Source: Phytoseiulus persimilis
Lineage: Eukaryota; Arthropoda; Arachnida; Mesostigmata; Phytoseiidae
DNA: 64,000 nt
Reading direction: 5' to 3'
Assembly: GCA_037576195.1 (NCBI GenBank)
Contig: CM075103.1
Span: forward strand, 36,841,250 to 36,905,249
The notes under the pieces are model-generated. The model saw only the letters and a list, made by a program, of their open reading frames with translations. It did not search any database and had not been told where the DNA came from. Below, piece by piece: positions 21,700 to 34,670 of the stretch. A program made the translations under genes and the position numbers. Position 1 is the first letter of the stretch. The number at the start of each line of letters is the position of its first letter.

Positions 21700-23500
21700 A
21701 GCGAATCGGGATTAGTGTCATCCCTTCCTAGTGTATCACGAACGCTCCGAGTATCCAGATTCTGGCTCATCATTGAAATGCTGCGCTCTGAGATCCCTGG
21801 TTTGTGAGTGCCGTCGGTCAGAAATTCCAGATTTTCATTCCAGCGGATTAGAGTCGCGACACCGGACGTCCTCTCAAAATACACTTTCGTTCGGAATGAG
21901 CAGTTGCAAGCAAACACTGAGTGTCATTCATAACTCACCGACGTTGTATCCGCCGATAGAGGAGAACCACGTTCCACAAGGCAGTTCGCCCATGAGTTCA
22001 ATGTTTTTTGCTGATGCGTTCTATTCCAGAGGCCGGCCAGCAGCCGATGTCTCGGGATCATAATTAACTGGGGTCACAAGTTTCGGATGCTCCTAAATTA
22101 ACCTCAGTATAAACATTCGAAACATCGCCCTGCGCGGTTCCCCGTTCCTCAACAACATAAATAGAGCAGCGTGCTCTCAGCTGCTCTTTCTGAATCAGCC
22201 GCTCAATGTGTCTGTGTCTGGGACGGAGGCCTGGTTTCGTGGTTTGGCTCAGCGCGGGCTGTCCTTGATTTGAAGCGAGGTTGCGGTTGCGAGTCGGCGG
22301 CAGAGTCATTGAAAACTATACTCGCTCCTGTGTGTCGACAACGTTCTCCTCAATTCTTCCCGGTGGGGGCTATGGGAATTCCGACCGAAGAAATCCGGCT
22401 GGAGATCCTAAAGAAAACAGTGTTGGCCTCTTGGGAACGGGGAGGTCTGGAACAGTCAGTACGTCTCCGGTGACAATTTTTAGCTTCTTTTCTCCTTCTT
22501 GCAATTTTTGCGATAATCGGTGTCTGGGAAAAATCACAAGCTGTCCTCCTTCTGTGTACCATGAATGGCATAGACTGTTGTGTAGTTGTGCTTTCCGGAT
22601 TCGTGGGGATTCAGGGTCCCATACGAACGCCTCGAAGCATATGTTTCCTCCGGTATCGTGGCTCCGCATCACGGAGAATCTCTATTTTCGGGTCCCACTC
22701 CTATTTGTACACCTGGTATGACTATTCGGATCAGATCTCCTGGCTTCGAACCGAGCCTGTACTCAAAGACTGGTCTCACTGATGTCATTCTACTGTTCGC
22801 CGATAAAGTTACACGCCAGGACATTCGACTCGAAAAATATTCTCGACGTTCTCGAAGGGCAGGCGCCTAGGGCGTTTTGATGCTCTCAACCTTGATTAGG
22901 GATTCGATGCAGCATGCACTATGGAGACTCTGCAGATTCGGCCCAAACAGGAATCCATCGCTCTTCCCCCTGATGCTCCTATAGCTTATATAGACTCAAC
23001 ATTACGAATCCCGGTTCCGCGCCGAAATACGTACGCTCGAAGAGCACAGCAATCATTATTTCACGGTGCCCCAACCCTTTTGCGCGGTGGAGCCCGCTCG
23101 AGAACTCGTGACTATCAAATGAGAGGGCAGGGTATCTCGTTTCCTCGCATCCCAGACACCTGACCCAAAGTTCATCTCCGATAAAGTACAGGGACAGATG
23201 ACTCCATCATTCCTCTCCTTGGAGGGTCGGTCGAACATTTTTCGATAATCATGAACCCGTCCGATGATAGTGGGGAATTCATGCAAATTTTCCGAGCCGA
23301 GCACATCATCTGAGCTAGTCCCCGTCGATATGGCGAGCGGAACACGCTAGCGCTACAGGATCGACTGCCGGAGGAAAAGTTCGCTGGGGCGCGAGGTTCG
23401 AGTACAGTATCTCCTCAAGTCGAAACACCTCGACCGAACTTGAGAAGCCACATAGCCACCGTGCAGACCATACTCCACTTGTGTGAGACAGAAGCCGAAA
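21700..23500. other. Spacer between FASTK-like copies 1 and 2
   Basis: No gene is firmly supported. A plus-strand stretch near 22760 reads LTDVILLFADKV and then, after a frame change, KLHARTFDSKNILDVL. This vaguely resembles the start of a BTB domain and could be a decayed copy. A plus-strand ATG near 22371 opens MGIPTEEIRLEILKKTVLAS, possibly an exon of an unknown gene. The promoter of copy 1 should lie at about 21.9-22.3 kb; I see no clear core element. Confidence 0.3.
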
Positions 23501-23506
23501 ACAAAC

Positions 23507-23512
23507 TTTATT
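23507..23512 (-). terminator. Polyadenylation signal of FASTK-like gene 2
   Basis: AATAAA on the minus strand (ACTTTATTTCAC on the plus strand), about 370 bp past the stop codon at 23882. Confidence 0.5.
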
Positions 23513-23881
23513 TCACAAGATGAACTCGAACCGGAATTGACACGTTTTTCACCGCATCCTTCAAGGGTGGCGAAAACCTTCCAGGTCTAGGAGATTCGTC
23601 CTCGGAAGCTTTCAGCGTCCCACTAAGCCCTGTGCCGAGTTGCTCGTTCGGGGCCTGTCCGTATTCAGAGGCCACCCGCTCGTTTGCGGGAACAAGCTGG
23701 GCCACGACAGTCGATTACGAGATCGGAATATCATCCTCGCTTGAGATACGCAGAGGAATCAGATAGTCATCACCACTATTCCTAAAAATTCTCCTTCAGC
23801 TATTCTGATCTGCCGAACGAAGGAATCTCACGGAGATTGAATATCTAGCCGACAGGCTCATCTGCGGAAGGAGCACATCGT

Positions 23882-26800
23882 CTATATCACACGATGGAGT
23901 TCTTCCAAGAGGAACTTCGGAACAGGTACAGGACCACTCAAGAAAGCTTCTCGGAGTGCTCGTGCGACACGAGGCATCGCCTCGCATGGTTGGGGAGGAG
24001 ACAATACATCCCAATCGATAATAGCTGTGCAGAAGCTCTGGGCTTGAAGCTGGCGCTCCCTCATCCAGACGCTCATCTGTAGGGCGAGCGAAAAGGGGTT
24101 CAGACAGAAGTCTCAAGAGCGAGTCATCAAGTTGATTCCACGGCAGAGGTGGCGAGGAGGTACCTTTCTCGATCCAGTCAATCTAAGAACGTCGCGACTC
24201 TTTTCACAAATGATGATAGCAACCGTCTTCGCTCCGGGTGGAAGATGCTTGAGAGATCGAATTCAATGAATCAGAACCCCAGGTTCGCTCGTGAATCATG
24301 AGGAAAAATATTCTATGGTTTCGGAAAACGCTGGAACTGAAACCTGACACGAGGATGTATTCTCTCACCTCGAATGAATCTCCGATGTTCTCTCCAACGA
24401 CGGGAACGAACAGATCCTCTTTTAACATGGCCACCACGTAGTGCGCCATAGTGCCGAGCGGTGTCCTCACACGAGAGCAGAAATACTGTAACAAGTCCCT
24501 CCGTTTTGAAACGCGAATTCTCCCCCCTCCCCTCCACCCGAGTTTGAGAACATTCCAAGATCGCCCAGCAGAACGATATAGCTGGGCGATTCCGGGGAGA
24601 TTCCATATCACGCACACTTCCGACTGAAGCAAGTCGCAGGTGAGAACTCGCTGATAAATCTTTATGACACACCGCGAGCAATATAGGCAACTCATATCGG
24701 GGAAGATTTTTTAGCACGGTACCTGAGGTCCCCCCACCACTGCCTCCAAAGTCATGTCGAAATGGGCGTCGCTGCGTGGCGCTCGGTATAGTTCGGCCAG
24801 TTCTGCTTTCAATTCTGGTTGCACGATGTGAGGCAAGCTCTCGCCGTAGTATAGTCGTAACTGCCGTTCAAGCTGAAATACATTATCTGAAGTCCCCGCG
24901 AAAACTGCTTGCAATTATGCCTCCACAGTCTCGCAAATGATTGCCGGGAAAATTACGTCGGCGCAAATCTTCCTCCGCAGGAATGCGGAACCCCGGCTCA
25001 CCTGCACCAGCATCTGAGTCTTCTTGGGTGTCAACGGTCGCTGAGACTCGGCATCGAACGCATTCCGTAACTAGGTGGATGGGGAATTTTTCGCATCATT
25101 CGGGTGCTTTCTCTTTATCTGGGAGTTCGCTGGCTGGATGATTTCACCGTCACGCGTGACTGGTCGTGAGGGAGGAAACGGAAAGCCAAACGTCACATAC
25201 CAGAGACTCCGGGTACACGCCAATGAACGAGAGCCCGATTAGAAAATTATAGAAGTTCCAAGTGTCGCTATGGAGGTCTCGCGTGAAGTCTTCTTCCTCG
25301 ATCATGTGGTTGGCTGCTTGGAGACAGCGGGCCATACCATCTGCGCAAGAAATGGTCTTGTTTTGGTACTCGCGGATCCTCTTCTCTCAATTCTGAATGG
25401 GTATCGAAGGAGAGAATGAGGGAGTACCCGGTCGCCATGAAACCCCTCATCCGTCGTCGAAAGATGGACATAGAGGACATAGAGATTGACACATATCTTT
25501 CTGACTGCCTGAATCCCGTGATTCTCATGAATCGGTCACTTGGGAGAAAACTCATACCGCCGATGATACGGAGCTCACCTGACCCCGGAAGTTGATGTAC
25601 ACTCCACGAGGCAATCGCGTCGGCGAAAAACGCAGCGTACGGTGAATTATCTTGATTCAACTTCCGCGCGATTATGAAATAAACGAGAATCAATGTTAAG
25701 GAGCCCCTTCCCTCTTCAAGCATCTGGAGGAACCCCTCCGTAGCGCTAAATTCAAGCCTGGAGACCCCCCCAAGTTCAGAGGATTGTCACCTGGTCCTTT
25801 TTTTCCACGATCAGTCTCGTCACGAGCTCGCCCACCCGCGGAGTCATGTAACCTGCTGAGTGGCTGGTCTTCAGCAACAGCCCGATCTGTAAGACGAGAT
25901 TCGAGGTATCGGACCAAACCATGAAGCTCTCAGCCGAATTTCGCCTGATGAGATCTCCCGCAACATTGAAAACATAGTTTCATCGAGTTTTCTTCTTTCG
26001 GAAATAGGATTCGAGTACTACACGTCATTTCAAGGACTCACCTGCGTGAGCGACCACGAAGGCGCCAACTCCCACAAGACATTGAGGAATGATTTTGTGG
26101 CCTCCCGGTGTTTGCAGCAGTTTCTAAGAATAATTCGGATCTGCGAGCAAGAGCCGACTGTTGCATTAGGTTTTCAGATCCCCCGCGGGAGTGTCTGGAC
26201 TCCGTTAGTGGGAAGCATGAAGGATTCGGCTCCAAATGAGCTTTTACGAACCGTCGCCTCATCCATCGTCGACAGGTCACTGGAGATGATGTCCATGCAG
26301 TCGACGAGAATGTTTCTTGAAGCAAAATATTGATTTCGGAAATGAGGGTACCCATGAGCTTGTCTGTCAGGGCTTTTTCCGGATTCAAACCTCACCTCAT
26401 CGAGTCGACTTGTTGTACAGCTGTGGGATGTTGACCAGCGTATTGGAGCACGAGCTGGGCTTGCTTCTTCGTGAAAAGGGGGGAAGCTCTCGCGGTCGCT
26501 CTGGCGACGAAATCACTAGTTTCCAGATCCAAGCGCGAGACGAAAACGAAAATCAAAGCCCTGTTCACCGGGTTACGACCCGAGGGATCCATCTTAGAGG
26601 GGGGACTCGTGCGCGCAGTCAATGAGGCCAGCTCCTACCCCAAAGATATATCGCTGAACTCACCTGAAGCATTGGTTGACATCGGTCACATCTAGCTCCG
26701 CCCGGTACCGGGATTGAAATATCACGGGAATCACAGACTCAATGGTTCTGAAGAGGGTGTCTGCACCTTTCACCTGCGGCGATACAGGTGAGACACAAAA

Positions 26801-27259
26801 CAAATCGTTTAGAGGCCTTTTCAGAATTCAATGAATGGCCCGGAATCGGAATACGATGATCAGTGGAAGTGCTGGGGACAGCCTCGAGGCTCACGAGGGA
26901 AAACGCCTTGATTACCTTCTGTATGACAGCGTAGCAATGGGTTAGCTCAACTAAAGTCAAGTCGTTCAGCTTCAGCCTCAAGGCTCCGAGTATTCCTCGA
27001 ACGAGTGAGGTTTCTGCTCCTAGCTAAAAATGGCACCGAGAAACACTAAAAGTAAGTCATTCGTGGTGAAGCGACGCCGGCTCCTCGAAGCTTGAGCCAT
27101 GAGCATCGTATCCAGGCATACCTTGTACGGTAGGACTGATTCCAGCACGCCGACCAACCTCTGAGCATTGAACGAATCTATCCGTGCTAGCAAGTTTTCG
27201 GTCGAACTTTGAGAAGTTGGGCCAGCATGCAGATGCTCAGCTAGGAGATCGGGAGGAGC
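23882..27259 (-). CDS. FASTK-domain/RAP-domain protein, tandem copy 2 (N-terminus not found)
   Basis: Fourteen exons with consistent phases can be placed: 27259-27122, 27023-26916, 26773-26664, 26560-26396, 26315-26252, 26140-26042, 25886-25791, 25660-25579, 25340-25201, 25040-25002, 24872-24723, 24485-24369, 24247-24164, 24076-23882. They encode LLARIDSFNAQRLVGVLESV, then LRLKLNDLTLVELTHCYAVI, then SRLDLETSDFVARA, then IGLLLKTSHSAGYMTPRVGE, then FLIGLSFIGVYPESL, then LERQLRLYYGESLPHIVQPE. The RAP region follows (HLPPGAKTVAIIICEKSRDV, then RERQLQAQSF and IIDWD). The domain order is the helical FAST repeats followed by RAP, as in FASTKD proteins. Most exon lengths equal those of copy 3. I cannot find counterparts of the first four exons of copy 3 between 27.3 and 28.9 kb, so the gene is either truncated or its N-terminus has diverged beyond recognition. 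Confidence 0.65.
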
Positions 27260-28930
27260 CTGTGAACGAAATCACGTCCGCTGGATTTTCCACTGGGTGG
27301 ACTTCATATCGAGGCATTCGAGCATCAATAAAAACCCACTTCTCGCTCCGTGAACGGGATTCGTGGGTTCCAGAAAGATTTGACACGATTACCGTAGATG
27401 TTTGTGGGAGCTGGGATCGGATTTCTCCTTCAGCTATTCTCTAGGTAATCTCGACGCGATTTTTCGAATATTTGCTGATTTGAAGGTATGATTGGTAACC
27501 CTACAAGTATCATATCATAACCTCGCTTCATATTCTCTCGGTTTGTCGAAGAGCCAATGGAGAGGTCAGAGGCATACTAGGGCTCAAATAACCCGAGGAG
27601 ACAAGAGAGCAATCGTGTCACTAATCTTCCTCTCAACGGTGTGAGTTGATCTGACAACTAACTTGAAGAGTACGGAGGATATGGTGAAAAGTCGGAGAAC
27701 GTCGATGAACCAGGAACGAGGGTCAAGAAAATAAGTGTAATTCAAGGAGTTATTAACTCCGATCTCCTGCCACCTCCACCAACATGAAACTATGAATTTT
27801 TTTTTTCCAAAAAAAAAACAGTCAACGACGAATTCGGTCACGAAGTAATAGACCTAGCATTCCGAAGCAAGGTGACTATAGTGAAGGGTGCGGGACCTCA
27901 AGATCATCAAGCGTTGTCAGGAACGGCCAAAGGCCGAATTGATCGAACAACAGATGTACCCCGAGATTTGTTCATGACGTACCGATGTGGTATCTGATGA
28001 CTGGGTACGGGAGCAGTGTGCACGTGATGTCGAGGAGATTTGTGATAACATCCTCTCAAAGGTTCCGGACCATAGGCGATATCTAGGAATCATCTATGGA
28101 TTTCAAGAAACACTCGATGCGTTCAAAGGCACCTCACCGTCACCGTTCGGAACATGCCCGTGCGCGGTCCCTCATCAACACAGCCAGAACATCATGCTTT
28201 GTTTACCCTGCAGCCCTCTCCACATCAGCTGTTCGTTCTGTGTAAAACTGGGTTGGCGGTTGGCGCTCTCTCCGGCAGCTCTGGCCAGCGCTGGGATTTT
28301 TGAAGTGACCTGCGAAGATGTGGATTAGTTATCAGTTTGTTCGCTCAACAAGAAGGTCTAAAGGCTCCCCGAGCACGAACAACGGGAAACGTCTGCGATT
28401 CTACGCGGAAAATACGGACCGTTGCCGATCGTGAGAGGACAAAAAGCGAACGTAGAGGAGAAGTCGCGTCTTAAGTTACGGGAGAAAACCATACGGAGGT
28501 TTCAGATGTTTCTCCCGCGTCTTGTTCTCACGCGTGACTTCCTCACGTCATATTTCCGAAGTCTGAACTCACTCAGATGTGACGATTTCCGTGTGCCATG
28601 TTCATCACTACATTCCTCTTGCATCTCGCTAAACTCTCGCGGAGCCGTCTGCTGTTCAAGACGACAAATGAAATTTCGATGGTATGACAGCGTGCATTTT
28701 CAAGAACGAGACGATGTCGAAGAGGATGTTACCTCCAGGGGTTGTATGCGCTCTGTTCCGATGATACAGCGGAACGACTGCAAACGGCGATCGTGCAACC
28801 TCGGGAGCCAGCGTACTCGAACAATCTGCCACTGAGAGTCGTTGCTTTCAAAGACGCAGGTCGAGTACGTCCGAGAAGGTTTCCGAATGATAGAAGAAAG
28901 AATCACGCAATCTCTCAGATTTTTCGGTTG
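27260..28930. other. Spacer between FASTK-like copies 2 and 3
   Basis: No gene is supported. I searched the minus strand for exons matching the first four of copy 3, including the VMT-x2-HLL motif exon, and saw none. The plus strand at 27990-28320 is open (CARDVEEICDNILSKVPDHR, then RYLGIIYGFQETLDAF) and could be an exon of something unrecognised. A T/A homopolymer pair lies at about 27795-27820. Confidence 0.3.
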
Positions 28931-28933
28931 ACT

Positions 28934-28939
28934 TTTATT
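28934..28939 (-). terminator. Polyadenylation signal of FASTK-like gene 3
   Basis: AATAAA on the minus strand (CTTTTATTCATT on the plus strand), about 90 bp past the stop codon at 29028. Confidence 0.6.
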
Positions 28940-29027
28940 CATTCTGATGCGCTGCAACCACGAACGGATCAGAACAACGCTAGAAAGTTTCCCGACACAT
29001 AACCCCCTCACTGAATGTATACATCAT

Positions 29028-32000
29028 CTAGGCAGTACAATGAACTTCCGACACAACGCTGTCTGGCTCATTCACCGGACCGCTCAAGAGAGCTTCTCCG
29101 AGTGCTTCCGATATCCGAGTGATCGTCTCGCGCAGGTCCGGAGGGGAGAATTCGTCCCAATCGAAAACTATCGTCCGCAAGTTTTGGGCCTCGAGATGGC
29201 GCTTCTTCATAGGAACGCGCAGCTATTAGGAATGGGAAGGAGAGTCAGGAGAACGGTCTTTGATAGATTGTGCTACAATAGAAACCCCGGGGTACCTTTC
29301 TCAATCCTGTTAATCCGAAAGTATGGTAACGGCTCTGGCAGATCAAGATAGCGACAGGCTTCGACGAAGGTGGGATCTCCTAGAAAGATTAGATTCAGTA
29401 ACTCAATATGTCTTCGATCTGTTGAGCTACGCTGGAATTACGTTCCGATGAGGGAATTCGTCCACCAACCTCGAGGATATTCCCGAGGGCGGGAGAAGGA
29501 ATCGGTTGATTCGGCGTGACCACGTAGTCAACAATGGTGCCCAGCGGTGTTTTAACGTTTCCGCAGAAGAACTGGAATAGATGACTCTCGAAGTGAGATT
29601 TCAGACGAAGTTGTATGTAATTTAGGCTCTGCTCAATTCTGGGAGGGCTCACCGGCCGAATCGACGCCATGAAACGTCTGACATGAAGAGGTGTGATCGA
29701 GAACTGTTTCGGGTCAAGTTCTGCTCACTGATAATTGGTCGGATCATTATGGAAATGTTCGCTTCTCGAGAGCCTCGAAACACGCAGGCAGCGAAGAGAG
29801 CTTGGTTTCCTCGCACCCGGATTGAGGACCTCTTGAGCGAAAATGGGAACGTCCAGCTTCCCGTTGTTCACGGTACTTGCGTTCCCAATGCGACAACCCC
29901 GCCCTGGCTCTTTTTCTCCCAAAGGTCGCCGCGGCAAAGTCTAGCGAACCCGAAACTCAAAAAACGCACCCGTGCCTATTCCTAATCGTGGCTAATATTC
30001 CTTAAACATGCCACTTAGTGCAGAAGACCCGAGGCCGCAGGCGGTTGTGCAACTACCTAGAATTTGCGAACTTGAGCCTGGATCGCGCGTCTCAGCGAAT
30101 CCCCGGTGGAGACCGGAATTCCCTTGAGTTTTGTTCACCGCAGTACCTGACGCCCTCCAACCGCTGCTACCAGAGCTGTCTCGAAACGAGGATAGTGTTG
30201 CTTCATCAGGTTTTGTTCGGCCAAGGTCCGTTTCAATTCAGGTAACACTCTATAGGGGGAATCTCCCCCGTAATGCAGTCGCAATTGCGATTCCAACTGC
30301 AAAAGAGACGTGATTTCCGTACAAGGAACATGACCAGGACTTGAACAATCGGGCATCGCTCGCTAACGGATGGAAACATAGATGGATGAAACATGTACGT
30401 TCGGGCCCCAATATGGAAGCCAGTCTTTCATGAGACAGTTCTCCGCCGATCGCGTTGAGAGAGTCATCGATACTCACCTCGAGTAGGCTGCGAATCCGTC
30501 GCTGTCTCCGTTGGGAATTTGGGTCGAAGACATTCTGCAACTATGCGAAAGGGTGATTAACAGGTCACACCGTTACTATTTTCCAACGCGGTCCGCCCAA
30601 TAGATAATGGCACAGGTGCACAGAGTTTTCCTGTGAGCTATAAGTACACTGGAGTGCTACTCACATGCGGCACCGGGAACACCCCCATGAACGAGAGCGC
30701 GAGTAGTAAGTCGACGGTCTCCGGGTCGCCCTCCGACGCCACGTTCTCGATGAAATCTTCTGCTCCGATTAAGGCATTTGCTGCTTGGACACAGCGAGCC
30801 ATACCTCCTGCTCAGGAATAGATCGTGTTCGAGAGAGGGCGAACTCAACGGATTTTGCGCAAGTATCGGATATTACGGAAATGTTTATTGGCTGTCCCAA
30901 CCCTCATCGGGGTCCGCTCATGATTCGTCAGAAGACCCCTGAGAGGGCGGATAGGAGCTTTGGAATCGTAGTCGCTGCTACATCGAATCAACGTGGAAAC
31001 TGAGTGGGGGACAAATGGAGCCAATGATTCAGAGGCAGTAGTGAGCGGTTTACACGAGGGTGTGCAATGAAGAGTGTCCGAGTTCCGATATGAATATCAG
31101 AGACTGAGCGGGAGAAAGATAGCGACTATGGATGCATGGTGATAAGCCCAAGAATTTTCGAAGGGATCAAGCGATCCTTCAGTCGAATAGGGTATTCGGG
31201 TACTTGTTTGTTAGTCCCCCACACGAGAAGCGGCGCGAAGAACAGCCCAAGGAGGCGGGGTGAAGTTGGAGGAAGCGATACACTGGAAGGATGCTATGTT
31301 GCGCCTTCGTCCTTGCCGCGTTGCCCGCAACTCCAGCCCTCGCTGCTTGTGTGAGGGCGGTTTGACCGACCCCGCTATCCGAATCGCTCTCGAGGAGGGG
31401 GCTTGACAAACAAGTGCGTGGAGCTGCTCGAAGAAAATTGGGGAGGCCCCTGAGATGGATGGGAGCGAACGCTTCAGAACATGTCATTGGGCTAACATTT
31501 GGCTTATCATCGAGCATTGTGCCGGCGGCATGCCTAACTCCCTCTCCGGTGCCGATGGTACTCTGTTTGAGAGCCCCGGCGAGGGAGGGAACGGGATGTG
31601 CGTCGTACTGCGTGACTCACCCGACATTGGCAGATGACTTTGACTCGCCAATGCTATCGCTTCAGCGAAGAAGCGTGCGTGCATTGAAGTTTCTCGGTTG
31701 ATCTGTGAGATTCACGGTGACGCGAAATACGGTTTAGTTCAGTGTGTTTGGCGCGGTCCAATTCGGCAACCGTAGAGCGAATCGACAAAATATGGGACGA
31801 TGCAGCACTCGTCGACACTCAATCATGAAATGCAGCGCCTGAAGATGATACACTCACGATCCGGGCTAGGTTTTTACTCACCTCATGCTTCTTCTTGAGG
31901 ACCAATTCCGTCACTAGCTCAGCCACTCCTTGGGTCATGTATCCGGTCGAGAAACTGGCCTTCAGCAGAAGCCCCACCTACAGAGTGAGAATCATGGGCT

Positions 32001-34670
32001 GAGTAATCATGAGGTTCCGGGGGTTCAATGGTCATGGGTTCCTGAAATCATGTTCAAACCTGTGATAGGGACCACGTGGGAGCGAGCTTCCAAAGAGCCT
32101 TGAGGAATGTTTCGTTGCCGATTCGACTCCTGTGCAGAACAGCGAGGATTCTCCATATCTGAGGTAGAGATCGTTTCGTAGGGCCGAGCTCTCGGATCCC
32201 AACATAGAGGTGCTTTATCTTCTGCCGTGAGCAGAGAAGTGGGCTGCGTGGGAACTCCTACAAACCGTTTGCTTATTCATCGTGGCCAGGGAGCGTGAGA
32301 GGATTCCCAAACAGTCCTCGCAAACGTCTCTGAAAGTCAGGGGGGGATGTCATCAAGGGGAAACTTCTGCGAAGGACCTTCCGAACAGTTTTTTACATTA
32401 TCCTCATCTCCGGTCTTACCTGATCGATTGGATTTTCTGCCGCCCAATTTGATTGTTGCCGACGATCAGGAACAAGTTCAGTGCTTGCCTCGACGAAAAG
32501 TAAGGGGATACCTTCGCCGCAATTTTGGCGATTTCTCGAAACGTTTCCAGATCGACCCGTGAGCGCAGCACGAAGATAAGAAACCTGTCGACATTGTCAC
32601 ACCATATTTTTCCCCGACGAATGTCATGAATGCGAACAGGACAGTTACCCAGTGATTTAATTCATGTCTTGTTGCACACAATAGTCCCCAACTCACGCGT
32701 GGCAGTGTTTGATATCGGTCATGTCGAGCTCCTTCCGGTAGCGAGATTCGAATACGATTGGAATGACGCTGTTCATCACTTCCAAATGAGCGTCCCAACC
32801 ATCGATCTGTGGATGAGTTACTCCTAATCTGGTCTGTCTATTATTCAGCTCTGAAGGAGCTCAGCGTTCTCGGAATTGTCAGATTATTCCGGCCCGTGCT
32901 AATCGACTCAGAGCTCAGCCGTCCGTGAAGAACCAGGAACCTCCGACGGTGAGTGAGGAGGATATGACTCACCCTTTGCAGAACATCGTGCAAGTATATG
33001 AGCTCGTGCAGCGTGAAGTCCTTCAGCTTCAACCTCAAGCTCTCCAGTATTCCTCGAACGATTGGGGAACTCGCTGTCAACTACGGGTGCGTCGAAAGGC
33101 GTGTGTCAGCCCTCGTGCGGACTCTTCCGGTGCTCTGACCAATGATCTTCGAGACGAATGTTCAAACCTACCTTGTACGGGTGGGCTGATTCGAGAACGC
33201 CGACCAGCTCTCGAGGAGCGAATAAGTCCATCCGCCCCAATAATATGTCGCAAAATGTACGAAAAGCCAGATTCGACTCGAACGCTCCCGATGGAACTCG
33301 GCTCTGGAAAAAAAGGGACTCTGGCTGAAGGTTTCACATCGGCAGATGCAGTCTCAAGGAATTTATTTCAAGTGTCCCCGAGTCACTCAGCTCGATTGCA
33401 GGACTACGGATACGTGAAGCCCGTACTTTCAAGCAATATTTAGCCATAAATTCAGTGATATAGCGAAATTTGATGGAAAAATCGATGAATAATGCTCAGA
33501 AGTACGGGCTCTACCGATTTCGAGAGCAGAACATTCTCAAGTTGACCATTCGTTGAATCTCACTGCACGCACCAACTTTTTCAAGGTCTCAAGACACTGC
33601 AAGAGATGATCTTTGGTCATGACGGCTCCGTGGTTTTCCAAGACCTGAAATGACACGCTCGTTTGAAGTCGGAGGTCTCCCTGGGAACTTCCAGACCGGC
33701 GAAGGACGATGGGAGAAGCACTGAATCCCTCGATGAGGCGCCGTTACCTCGAATAACTCGTCCCCTGTGATAGCTCTTGCTATTGCTTCGTTCAGGACAT
33801 CTACATCCCGTACCAACGTCGCACACTTGTGAGGCTGGTACACTGAGATGGCCGACTTCTCGCTCAGCTGGAGTATAGATTTGAACTTGAACGAACCGAG
33901 AATCGAAGGATATTAGCAGAAGTAGCGAGCCATGGCAGGATAATGAAGTCTCTCCCTGATTTCATTCCGATCAAAGCAGCCGAGCGAACATCAATCCGAG
34001 TTGAAACAGCATACTCGTGTATTCTCCTCCAACAGCTACCTGCGCCTTGGCGATGGCGTCATCTGCTTGGCCGCTGGTTTGCTTGGCCGCTGGTTGGAAA
34101 GACTCCGCTGGTTTCACGGCACCGAAAAAAAGCCGTACTGGAGCTTCGATGACAGCCCGAAAAACCGTTGTCAATGACTGTGGAACAAACTTGAGTCAGC
34201 AGCGCACTTGGAGCTCCGCAGTTTTCCCCATCCCTTCGTTTCCTTCTTGAGGCGGAATTTCCGAGTTTCCTCGATCGGTCCAACTTCTGAACTCGATGAG
34301 CTTGTCGTGGATTCATTGAGCGTGTTAATGAGGCCAGTTAACTGACCTTCATCCCCTCTGCCGCCACAGATCGGTCTCCTTCGCCAGTCGATGTGTTTGT
34401 GGCGATCGCCTCCGTCGGAGGTGTGCCGACTATGTCATCTCGGCTCGTTGTGGCTGAGTCGTTACGCTGGGAATCAGAAAGATATGAAAGAACCCGTCCA
34501 GTGAACCTAATCCTCCCGATCTTGAAGGGGGAACAAGCGATCGCAATGATGGAAGGAGTGTTCGCGCACCCAAAAATTGAGATTTCATCTTTCGGCGTGA
34601 CACCTCGAGACGAAATGCTACGGCTCGAACCTGACCGTGACGAAAGTAAGCAGCCGCCCAAGCAATCCAT
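29028..34670 (-). CDS. FASTK-domain/RAP-domain protein, tandem copy 3 (18 exons, complete)
   Basis: The exons are 34670-34347, 34177-34040, 33885-33748, 33644-33573, 33303-33172, 33080-32973, 32806-32697, 32583-32419, 32329-32266, 32158-32060, 31977-31882, 31702-31621, 30807-30665, 30534-30478, 30296-30147, 29571-29470, 29379-29296 and 29222-29028. All have AG/GT borders and phases that add up to one 752-residue frame. The N-terminus is Ser/Arg-rich and could be a mitochondrial presequence. Then come helical segments (DVDVLNEAIARAITGDELFE, VLENHGAVMTKDHLL, LRLKLKDFTLHELIYLHDVL, LLALSFMGVFPVPH) of the FAST type. Next is FFCGNVKTPLGTIVDYVV, the strand before RAP in FASTKD proteins. The RAP core (KPVAILIC, then MKKRHLEAQNLRTIVFDWDE) is at the C-terminus. 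Family members bind mitochondrial RNA. The start at 34670 is the first ATG of the first exon. Confidence 0.72.

Noticed and set aside
22586..22870. BTB domain gene fragment
   Set aside because: The similarity (LTDVILLFADKV, then a frame change) is too short and broken to call a gene; kept only as a note in the region entry.
23508..23705. C-terminal exon of FASTK-like copy 2
   Set aside because: The homologous last exon already ends with a stop at 23882, exactly 195 bp long as in the other copies; this open stretch lies in the 3' untranslated region.
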